From NCBI GenBank assembly GCA_000179315.1, contig ADZZ01000613.1:35160-99159 (forward strand): a stretch of DNA of 64,000 bases, written 5' to 3'. How positions within the stretch are numbered: the stretch's first letter is position 1; each line of letters begins with the position of its first letter. Below the pieces are notes generated by a model. That model worked only from the letters and a program-made list of their open reading frames with translations. It was not told the DNA's origin and searched no databases. The translations under genes and the position numbers were made by a program. This document shows positions 44,276 to 51,123 of the stretch, piece by piece. The stretch comes from a delta proteobacterium NaphS2 (lineage in GTDB: Bacteria > Desulfobacterota > DSM-4660 > Desulfatiglandales > Desulfatiglandaceae).

Positions 44276-44434
44276 AATCGCGGTGCTGACCGGCGCCGTG
44301 CGCCGTGCAAGCAAGCGAAGCTTGATTGTGCGGTGCACGGTGTCCGGTCCAGTACCTTGTTCAGGCGCGGAGCGCCGGGGCAAGGTACTGGACGTAGTCA
44401 GCACCGCGATTCACGGCGGCGGAGCCGCCGTGAA
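44276..44434. repeat. Multi-arm palindromic DNA element
   Basis: A 15-bp perfect outer stem (AATCGCGGTGCTGAC at 44276-44290 with its complement at 44397-44411) encloses two inner hairpins: an imperfect arm at about 44289-44347 and a perfect 13-bp stem GTCCAGTACCTTG at 44347-44359 / 44381-44393 with a smaller GGCGC-GGA-GCGCC stem in its loop. Directly after is an 11-bp perfect hairpin with GGA loop at 44411-44434. As single strand this folds into a cloverleaf plus one stem. It lies at the 3' end of a decayed transposase-like gene and may be its end structure. Confidence 0.7.
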
Positions 44435-45259
44435 CCATCTCTTTGAGCTTGTTTTTATCTAATTCCTGCAAAACCAATTTGCTGTCAACCCGCGCAAAAC
44501 GTTGTTCCAGCGTATTGCAACCATCAAGTATAATGTCGAGATACTCCTTGTTCTCAAGGTTTTTGACGAGGGGAGTGTCCGAGAGGATTGTTTTCAATGT
44601 CTTGTTCAAAGAAATTGTCCCTGTTTTTTTGCGGTATTTTCTTTTGAGATCCCTGAAAAAGCGCTCCAGAATATTGTTGGTTCGTTGGGGCTGGATAAGT
44701 TGTTCTCCAGTAGCGGTATGAACAGAGATGGGATCTGCGAAGAGCTTATCCCAAGATGCGGTCTGGACAATCCCGATTTTTGCTCCTGATATTTTTCCTC
44801 GGAGAAGTATACAAAACGCCCTTGATGCTTTTCTCGTCGGATTCCCGGAGCATGCTGCAGCCGGGAAAAAACGGAACTGTTAGGGACAATTTCAACCAGT
44901 TGGGCAATCTGTCTGGCATTCAATCCCGTTTCAGATCTCTCGATAAGCTGAGAAATTGTCTGCATAAGGTTTCCGTATTGTGAAAAAAGGATCTCCCGGT
45001 ATTTCCATATGCCGTGTTCATCAAATCGCGGAATTCCCGGAAGACTGTAATAACGCCCATTCATATTAAAGCTCGTGTAAGTCCACCATTTTTTCAGTTG
45101 TCTTCTGGCGGTGGTCACGGAAGAATCGAGGAGATCCGCAATCTCTTCGATTGTGACCACTTTTCGTTTTTGAAATTCCTTGATGGCCTTTTCCGCATCC
45201 ATATCCACCCCATGGCAAAGTATGTGCAATAAACAATCATTTTGCGCATGCTTTGCCAT
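44361..45259 (-). pseudogene. Transposase-like gene with winged-helix N-terminus, decayed
   Basis: The first frame (45259 or ATG 45202 leftward) begins 'KRKVVTIEEIADLLDSSVTT', a winged-helix type DNA-binding domain, and continues through 'HQGRFVYFSEEKYQEQKSG'. From about 44720 a different frame continues with 'TNNILERFFRDLKRKYRKKT' and 'LKTILSDTPLVKNLENKEYL' to 44361, typical of a transposase C-terminal region. The catalytic core between is missing, so there is an internal deletion and frameshift. The last residues are encoded by the palindromic element at 44276-44434. Family name uncertain. Confidence 0.65.
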
Positions 45260-45505
45260 GCCGGTAGGCGCAAGTCAACAATTTTTCCATAATATGGTTG
45301 GTATGTTATGTGAAAATCAGGTAAAACTGAGTGCATGGCAGATGCGCATACTTGATCAGAATCTGCGAGAAAAGCGTAACCATTCGAATAATATGGGGTA
45401 TTCATTTAGCAACCGTTATTTTCGGCCATAGGAAAATAATTAATCGTTGCGGTTGAGATGAGACGTAAAACGATTTTCGTTGTGGGTTTAGAGGGGTGAG
45501 CGATA

Positions 45506-45580
45506 TCAAAACAAGCCCATTTCGTGGAGGGAATGATAGCCATCAATACGCACGTTGATTAAATGGTTTAGGCTGCGAAG
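45506..45580 (-). pseudogene. Fragment resembling the 3' end of trmL
   Basis: Minus strand reads 'LRSLNHLINVRIDGYHSLHE' then 'MGLF' stop, matching 'VRSLNLSTTVGIVSYHYLHE' 'MGLFGAPNA' at the end of the trmL product (48052-48558). A 15-bp core GCCCATTTCGTGGAG is identical (45515-45529 and 48076-48090); the remainder is diverged. It is the only recognisable content of the gap 45260-45567. Possible old duplication or island-boundary repeat. Confidence 0.5.
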
Positions 45581-45762
45581 CACTTTCGCGCTTCATCAAG
45601 GAAAGTCGTGGGCAGAAATCTGCCTCCACGCATGCTGCAGGCCCAAGGAAAGGCCTCCGCAATCTCCTCGGCCTTATCTTTTTCGATTTCCACTAAGAAA
45701 TCGATATCATGGGTCAAGCGGGACTCGCCATAGATCATATTTGCAATAGACCCAGTGATCAT
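45568..45762 (-). pseudogene. Nucleotidyltransferase (AbiEii/MNT-like) N-terminal fragment
   Basis: 64 residues 'MITGSIANMIYGESRLTHDI' followed by 'DFLVEIEKDKAEEIAEAFPW', the opening of a polymerase-beta-fold nucleotidyltransferase with the first acidic pair in 'HDIDFLVE'. Family proteins start about 12 residues earlier; here that part ('SNFTNRLNFLSIRY') follows in frame right after the stop of the preceding gene with no start codon. The C-terminal two thirds are missing. Inactive remnant of a toxin-antitoxin or abortive-infection type pair. Confidence 0.6.
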
Positions 45763-45810
45763 ATAACGGATGCTCAGGAAATTCAGTCTGTTGGTAAAAT
45801 TTGAAAGAGA

Positions 45811-46005
45811 TCAGTCTCGAGCATACAGAAATGCCTCTTTCAGCATCTTCTGAATCGCTTCTTCCGTCAGTTCCGGATAGCGCGTTCGTAAGGCCGCTGC
45901 CTTCAATTCCCGAGCGGAATGGTACAGGCTCATGGCGATTTCCAGTTTCCATTCCGGATTCATCTGTTGAAAGATGCGCTTTTGTACCGGGTGCATGGTT
46001 TCCAT
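45811..46005 (-). CDS. Small hypothetical protein paired with nucleotidyltransferase remnant (64 aa)
   Basis: Begins 'METMHPVQKRIFQQMNPEWK' and ends 'EEAIQKMLKEAFLYARD', all-helical with many charged residues. Short proteins with the phrase 'MNPEWKLEIAMSLYHSAREL' commonly precede nucleotidyltransferase genes of this kind; here the partner is truncated. Probably a cognate or antitoxin-like gene left without function. No other neighbour competes on this strand. Confidence 0.6.
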   Translation of the reverse strand: METMHPVQKRIFQQMNPEWKLEIAMSLYHSARELKAAALRTRYPELTEEAIQKMLKEAFLYARD

Positions 46006-46156
46006 GTGAATTTCTTCCTAATAGCGACTTCGCCAATTTCAAAATATCAGAAAAACCCATCTGGCAAAAATAATGATAACGGATTTGCATCCTATAATCA
46101 TCCGCAATATTTCTCGTTTGAGCTATATATCGGAATTTCAGGCAGTCATGATTTAA

Positions 46157-46185
46157 TGGACGGGTTACAAAAAACAGTGTATAAT
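46157..46185 (+). promoter_or_regulatory. Putative sigma70 promoter of the Xre-ImmA/PIN operon
   Basis: A perfect -10 box TATAAT at 46180-46185, 17 bp after a -35 TGGACG (4 of 6 matches) at 46157-46162, ahead of the ATG at 46232. The region is AT-rich and the ribosome site GAGGTG follows. Autoregulation by the Xre domain would be expected to act here, but no clear operator palindrome was identified. Confidence 0.5.
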
Positions 46186-46231
46186 TTGGTAGTTTGGCCT
46201 GAGCATTGTTTAAGAGCTTGTGAGGTGAAAA

Positions 46232-47383
46232 ATGTCTTATACCATCCGACAGATCCGAGAAAACTTGATTGGATATCAGATGACTTCTGCAGCACGGTAC
46301 GCTGGCATTTCTGTCGAAAGACTTACCGAAATCGAAAATGGCGCGGAGCCCAGCTTTTATGAAATAGAAGCGCTATCACGAATTTATGGTATCGATTCAG
46401 AGACATTGGATCAAGTCCAAATTGATTTGAAGGCGGGGGACAGTGTTACAGTCCTGGCAAGCCAAGAGGAATACGAAGATCTCGACGATGCGATCCGCCT
46501 GAGAGTTGTGGAAGCGGCCAATGCTGCAAAGGATCTTTTGACGCTTAGAGCAATAATTGGCGATCAAGTCTCCGGCTTTGAGACACAATCCGAGTTTCCA
46601 ACCGCTGCCAATCCACCTGAACCATGGGCGCAAGGAAAAGAAATCGCTAGAGTGTTACGAAAAAAACTCGCCCTCGGGACGAGCGAAATCGCTTCCATGC
46701 GAGATCTTGTGATCAATGACTTTCCCGAAATATCCCTTCTTTATGCCCGCTTAGGTCGAGAAGGTCCGGCAGGGATTACCTTCGCTGACGACCTGAGAGG
46801 CCAGTGTATTGTCATCAATCTGGACGGAAAAAACGTAAATCCTTGCGTCAGACGATTCAGCATCGCCCATGAATTGTGCCATATTTTGTATGATTGGAAT
46901 CGAACGGAACCTTTAGCGCTTGTTTCCGGCTATCGAGAAAAATTGGGACTAGAGCGAGAAAAGAGAGCCAATTCTTTTGCAGTCCGATTTCTTTGCCCCG
47001 AATCAAACCTTACGGATTCTCAGGATCCTTTGGATCTCATAAAGCGCCTGACTGGGCAGTTCGGCATCCACTATGGAGCTGCTCGTTTATACATCCTCAA
47101 TAAACTTGGGAAAGAACTGCCAATCCAACCTCCTCCGGATCTTAGGGATTTCAGTGTCCATCCTCGCTGGACAGCCGCGGAAGAACCACTTGGGATCAAT
47201 GGATTTCCGTTACCGTCCGTACCTTCGCAACGACGCACTATGATTGCGGAATTTTCCGGTCGTTTGTATTCTCAAGGGCAGATCCGGAGAGACCGGTTTG
47301 CAGAATTTCTTGGGGTCACTCCGGCAGAGGAAGTTGAGGTTGTTCTCGATTTTCTGGGTCTTGATCTGCCCGTTGCCGCCTAA
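46232..47383 (+). CDS. Xre-family HTH plus ImmA/IrrE metallopeptidase protein
   Basis: 383 residues. Xre-type helix-turn-helix at about 5-60 ('GYQMTSAARYAGISVERLTE'), then a COG2856 zinc peptidase domain with HELCH at 213-217 ('FSIAHELCHILYDW') and a downstream Glu in 'KRANSFAVRFLCPE'. ImmA-type proteases cleave repressors; in Xre-COG2856 proteins the unit is often an antitoxin. Its stop TAA overlaps the start of the PIN gene (TAATG), so the pair is translationally coupled. C-terminal 80 residues form an extra domain with 'RLYSQGQIRRDRFAEFLGVT'. Confidence 0.9.
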   Translation: MSYTIRQIRENLIGYQMTSAARYAGISVERLTEIENGAEPSFYEIEALSRIYGIDSETLDQVQIDLKAGDSVTVLASQEEYEDLDDAIRLRVVEAANAAKDLLTLRAIIGDQVSGFETQSEFPTAANPPEPWAQGKEIARVLRKKLALGTSEIASMRDLVINDFPEISLLYARLGREGPAGITFADDLRGQCIVINLDGKNVNPCVRRFSIAHELCHILYDWNRTEPLALVSGYREKLGLEREKRANSFAVRFLCPESNLTDSQDPLDLIKRLTGQFGIHYGAARLYILNKLGKELPIQPPPDLRDFSVHPRWTAAEEPLGINGFPLPSVPSQRRTMIAEFSGRLYSQGQIRRDRFAEFLGVTPAEEVEVVLDFLGLDLPVAA

Positions 47384-47934
47384 TGTCAAGATATTTGATT
47401 GATTCCGACGCTTGGCTCGCTCTTCGGAAATTGTCCGTTCTTGAACTCATGATATCCGCGATATCCGCCGATGCACTCCCCGGTCCGTTGCTCCTGTGTG
47501 AGTATGCTGCGCGGCATGAGCTTTCCTCGATATCGAGTGAACTGTCAACCCTCGAGCTTAAAACCCATCTACGTATTTGCGCTGTTCGTGAAAGACCGAA
47601 AAAACTGCAACTTCGCGGTTTAATCAAAAAAGGAACCGACAAAGGTGAAGCAGAGGCGATTGTCTGGTCTTTGGCGCAAGAAAGAGGTTCCCGTCCCTGT
47701 TTTGTTTCAGTGGATAGAGAAGCGAGACGGATGGCACGGAAAAAAGGCCTTACTGCAGGTGACGTCTTTGATTTGATTGTTGACCTGCTTCACAAACGCG
47801 TGCTGAATATTACTGAGGTGGAATCCAAGCTCCTTGTCTGGGAAGACCGAAGGCAACAACTTGGCCGTCCTTCTGACTTTACGAACTTCCACGAAACGCT
47901 GAAAGAACGCCAGTGTAGTCGATGGTCAGGCTGA
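47383..47934 (+). CDS. PIN-domain protein, probable toxin of the Xre-ImmA pair
   Basis: 183 residues. PIN-fold nuclease features: first acidic residue in 'YLIDSDAWLAL' (Asp7), central 'DKGEAEAIVWSLA' and a later Asp in 'CFVSVDREARRMARKKGL', giving the usual three or four metal-binding acidic residues. PIN toxins cut RNA, often tRNA or mRNA. Coupled to the upstream Xre-ImmA gene by a TAATG junction. Pairing of COG2856-Xre proteins with PIN genes has been described as a predicted toxin-antitoxin type; both genes here look intact. Confidence 0.85.
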   Translation: MSRYLIDSDAWLALRKLSVLELMISAISADALPGPLLLCEYAARHELSSISSELSTLELKTHLRICAVRERPKKLQLRGLIKKGTDKGEAEAIVWSLAQERGSRPCFVSVDREARRMARKKGLTAGDVFDLIVDLLHKRVLNITEVESKLLVWEDRRQQLGRPSDFTNFHETLKERQCSRWSG

Positions 47935-48051
47935 GTCTTACCAGCTTTCTTATTCCTCAAACATGGCTCTCTCCCAGTTTCCGGCACGATCCTTGGTATG
48001 CTCTGATTTGGATCCCGGGATAAGCGTAAATGCCATGTTCACTGCGGATGT

Positions 48052-48558
48052 TCAGGCGTTAGGAGCACCAAACAGGCCCATTTCGTGGAGATAGTGGTAG
48101 GACACAATCCCCACGGTGGTGGAGAGGTTCAAGCTGCGGACTTTCCCCCAGATGGGCACCCGGTAGCAGGGGTAGGCGTTTCGTATCTCTAAAGGAAGGC
48201 CGAGGGTTTCACGGCCGAATAGGAGATAGTCTCCCCGATTCACCTTTGCCTGGGGATAAACCGTGCTCGCATGTCGGCTGAAGCAGAAGAGGCGGGCATT
48301 TTCATGCATTCCGTCCAAAAATGCATCAAAGTTCGCATGGTGCTGCACATCGATATCAGGCCAGTAATCGAGTCCGGCCCGCTTCAGGTGTTTGTCGTCA
48401 ACACTGAATCCCAGAGGGTGTATCAGGTGGAGCCGCAGTTGGGCCGCACCGCAAAGCCTGGCGATATTTCCCGTATTGGCGGGAATTTCCGGTTGATACA
48501 GGACCACGTGGAGTTTTGGATCGGCTAAAATCATGTGTCCTGCTTCAATATTCTTCAT
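48052..48558 (-). CDS. trmL: tRNA (cytidine(34)-2'-O)-methyltransferase TrmL
   Basis: SPOUT-class methyltransferase of 168 residues that methylates the ribose of nucleotide 34 of certain leucine tRNAs. Motifs: 'NTGNIARLCGAAQLRLHLIH' (motif 1), 'GDYLLFGRETLGLP' (motif 2) and 'RSLNLSTTVGIVSYHYLHE' (motif 3 with knot). The start may be ATG 48558 or 48534. Last gene of the leftward housekeeping run; an old trmL-like 3' fragment lies 2.5 kb to the left. Confidence 0.9.
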   Translation of the reverse strand: MKNIEAGHMILADPKLHVVLYQPEIPANTGNIARLCGAAQLRLHLIHPLGFSVDDKHLKRAGLDYWPDIDVQHHANFDAFLDGMHENARLFCFSRHASTVYPQAKVNRGDYLLFGRETLGLPLEIRNAYPCYRVPIWGKVRSLNLSTTVGIVSYHYLHEMGLFGAPNA

Positions 48559-48599
48559 CTAAAGAATTGGCACCTTCGAGCTATTGAAAGCCGGCGCCA

Positions 48600-49373
48600 T
48601 TACAGCTCGATAACAGGGGATGGCTCGGCCTGTTTTCCTACCACAATCCGCGTCCCTTTGAGACCGCGGTTTTCCAAGACGGCTTTTGCCGCAGATAGGG
48701 CTTTGTCGGGGGTATTGTTGGTTTCACTTAAATGGGCCAGGACCAAATACTCCAGGTCGTCATGGGACAGGGTTTCCAGAAGTTCTCCGGCCTGCTGGTT
48801 TGACAGATGCCCCTCGGAGCCATGGATTCTTCGCTTCAGATCCAACGGATAAGGTCCTTCGCTGAGCATGGTGGGATCGTAGTTGAATTCCAGGATCAGG
48901 ACGTTGCACGCCCTTAACCGATCCTCCGCCAGACGGGTGCTTCGCCCCATATCCGTCACGAGACCGATCTTTATACCGTTATTCCGGAACACCAGTGCCG
49001 TGGGATCGGCCGCATCATGGCATTTGGTAAAGGTTTCGATGGAGAGGTTGTTTATGGTGAGGGTTTCACCGGTTTGAAATGAAATGACGGAGGGAAGTTT
49101 CCCCAGGGCTTTTTGCGCACAATCAAGGGTTTCCCGGTTGGCGTAGACAGGAAGATTGTAGCGTCGCGCCAGGACACCTACGCCTTTGACATGGTCCGTA
49201 TGCTCGTGGGTAACAAAAATGGCATCGAGGCTTTGGGGCGAAACGCCCACAGCCGCCATTCGCCGTTCGATCTCAATCCCGCTCAGCCCCGCATCCACCA
49301 GAATTCTGGCACTGCCGGTTTCGAGATAGCAACTGTTGCCACGGCTCCCGGAGGAGAGGATGGAAAATTTCAT
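48600..49373 (-). CDS. MBL-fold metallohydrolase, YycJ/WalJ-like
   Basis: 257 residues. The full metallo-beta-lactamase set is present: 'FVTHEHTDHVKG' (HxHxDH), 'KCHDAADPT', 'VTDMGRST' and 'LAHLSETNN'. 'SSGSRGNSCYLE' at the start is typical of the YycJ group, for which 5'-exonuclease activity on DNA was reported. Cytosolic. Placed 12 bp after dut, in a unit with nucleic-acid enzymes. Confidence 0.85.
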   Translation of the reverse strand: MKFSILSSGSRGNSCYLETGSARILVDAGLSGIEIERRMAAVGVSPQSLDAIFVTHEHTDHVKGVGVLARRYNLPVYANRETLDCAQKALGKLPSVISFQTGETLTINNLSIETFTKCHDAADPTALVFRNNGIKIGLVTDMGRSTRLAEDRLRACNVLILEFNYDPTMLSEGPYPLDLKRRIHGSEGHLSNQQAGELLETLSHDDLEYLVLAHLSETNNTPDKALSAAKAVLENRGLKGTRIVVGKQAEPSPVIEL

Positions 49374-49384
49374 GGTCTCTTTTA

Positions 49385-49843
49385 TTAGACCCCGCTATGG
49401 CCGAACCCGCCCTTCCCTCTCATGGTGTCATCCAACTCCGCCACGAGCTTCAAATCCGCCCGATAGACCTTTGAGAACACCATCTGGGCAATGCGGTCCC
49501 CCATGCTGATCACGAAGGGCGTTTCCCCAAAATTGATCAAAATTATGCCGATCTCACCTCTGTAATCCTGGTCGATGGTGCCGGGGGCATTTACCATACC
49601 GATGCCGTGTTTCAGGGCCAGGCCGCTTCGAGGGCGAATCTGCGCCTCGAAGCCCGGTGGCATGGAAATGGCGAGCCCCGTCGGGATCAGTTTTACGCGA
49701 CCCGGTTCCAGGATAACGGGCTTTTCGACACAGGCCCTAAGGTCCATGCCCGAAGACCCTTGGGAAGCGTAATCGGGAAGGGAAAACCCATTATCGGCTA
49801 AGACAGGGTTGCAGATTTTTATCTTTACGGGAATAGTTTCCAA
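49385..49843 (-). CDS. dut: Deoxyuridine 5'-triphosphate nucleotidohydrolase
   Basis: Trimeric dUTPase that converts dUTP to dUMP and pyrophosphate. All five motifs are visible: 'GSSGMDLRA', 'RPRSGLA', 'GTIDQDYRGEI', 'GDRIAQMVF' and 'GKGGFGHSG'. The TTG at 49843 fits the family N-terminus ('LETIPVKIKI') and follows AGGCGG; the ATG at 49879 would overlap the upstream gene by 19 bp and is the alternative. 153 residues from TTG. Confidence 0.93.
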   Translation of the reverse strand: METIPVKIKICNPVLADNGFSLPDYASQGSSGMDLRACVEKPVILEPGRVKLIPTGLAISMPPGFEAQIRPRSGLALKHGIGMVNAPGTIDQDYRGEIGIILINFGETPFVISMGDRIAQMVFSKVYRADLKLVAELDDTMRGKGGFGHSGV

Positions 49844-49860
49844 GGGCCGCCTTTTTAGAA

Positions 49861-51123
49861 TTACTGATACACCAGGCATCCCTGGTCAACGTCATCCTCT
49901 TCGATGGGGCCGAGAGCCGCAAAGGCGATCTGTTCATTGCCGAAAATCCTGTTGGCCATCTCCACCACGTCATCAACACTCACCCCTTCGATGCTCTTTG
50001 CAACCTCTTCATAATCCACGTATCTTTCAAAAATGAACTCATTTTTGGCCGCCCGCATCATTCGACTGTCCGAACTCTCTGATGAAAGATACATGCCGCC
50101 GATCACATTTTCCTTGGCAATGTCCAGTTCACCGGCAGTCAGCTCTCCGCGGCTGATCTTCTTAATTTCATTCTGCGTCACTTCAAGCACTGAATTCATG
50201 TTGCGGGCATCGGTGGCCGCATATACGCCGAAGAGTCCTGCATCGGCATAGGGTGAAAAAAAGGAATAGACCGAGTAAGCGAGCCCACGGTTTTCCCTGA
50301 TCTCCTGAAAAAGCCTTGAACTCATATTGCCGCCCAAAATGGTATTAAAAAGTGCACAGGCAAAACGGGACGCATCCACATGACTTGGCGCATCGCTTCC
50401 CAGACAAAAATGGACCTGTTCCAGGGCTTTGGGCATCACCATCACGCCGCCGCTGTTCGAAGGGAGACTTCTTTCGGGTTTTTCTTTGGAGAAATCCCCG
50501 CCCGCTTCAAAAATCGGCCTGAAATAGTCAACCATGGCATCGTGATCCACGTGGCCCGCGGCCACAACGAGAACCCGTTCGGGAATATAATGTTTCTTGA
50601 TATATTCACGGATCATTTGCCGGTCCATTCGCGCAACGGTTTCGGTGCTTCCCAGAATGGGGCGACCGATGGGATGGTCCGGCCAGAAAAGACTTTGGAA
50701 AAGCACATTGAGGTAGTCGTCGGGGGTGTCCTCCACCATGCTGATTTCCTGGAAAATCACCTCCCGCTCCCGCTCCATGTCCTCGGGCTGGAATGTGGGA
50801 TGAATAAAGATATCGGACAGGATATCCGCCAGAATCGGAAAATGCCGGTCCAGAACCTTGCCGTAAAAACAGGTGGTTTCCTTCCCTGTAAATGCGTTTG
50901 AAAGGCCACCGATGGCATCAAGGTCCTTTGCAATTTGAAAACCACTGCGATTGTGGGTTCCCTTGAAACTCATATGTTCAATAAAGTGAGAAACCCCGTT
51001 TTCAGGCGGCGATTCGTCCCGGGAGCCGGTGTTCACCCAGATACCCAGTGAAACGGAACGCACGTGGGGCAACCGCTCCGAGACGATCCTGACGCCGTTA
51101 TTCAATAAGGTCTTACGATTCAT
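49861..51123 (-). CDS. M16 family zinc peptidase (pitrilysin type)
   Basis: 420 residues with the inverted zinc motif HxxEH ('VSHFIEHMSFKGT') about residue 46 and the second Glu region 'EREVIFQEISMVEDTP' about 75 residues on. The C-terminal half is the inactive M16 repeat ('ENRGLAYSVYSFFSPYADAG'). Adjacent to pnp, as in many bacteria including Bacillus-type YmxG; likely degrades small peptides. It overlaps pnp by 11 bp. Confidence 0.93.
   Translation of the reverse strand: MNRKTLLNNGVRIVSERLPHVRSVSLGIWVNTGSRDESPPENGVSHFIEHMSFKGTHNRSGFQIAKDLDAIGGLSNAFTGKETTCFYGKVLDRHFPILADILSDIFIHPTFQPEDMEREREVIFQEISMVEDTPDDYLNVLFQSLFWPDHPIGRPILGSTETVARMDRQMIREYIKKHYIPERVLVVAAGHVDHDAMVDYFRPIFEAGGDFSKEKPERSLPSNSGGVMVMPKALEQVHFCLGSDAPSHVDASRFACALFNTILGGNMSSRLFQEIRENRGLAYSVYSFFSPYADAGLFGVYAATDARNMNSVLEVTQNEIKKISRGELTAGELDIAKENVIGGMYLSSESSDSRMMRAAKNEFIFERYVDYEEVAKSIEGVSVDDVVEMANRIFGNEQIAFAALGPIEEDDVDQGCLVYQ

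Noticed and set aside
44276..44434. Integron attC site
   Set aside because: Palindromic and cloverleaf-like, but the RYYYAAC/GTTRRRY core sites of attC are absent and no integron integrase is near.
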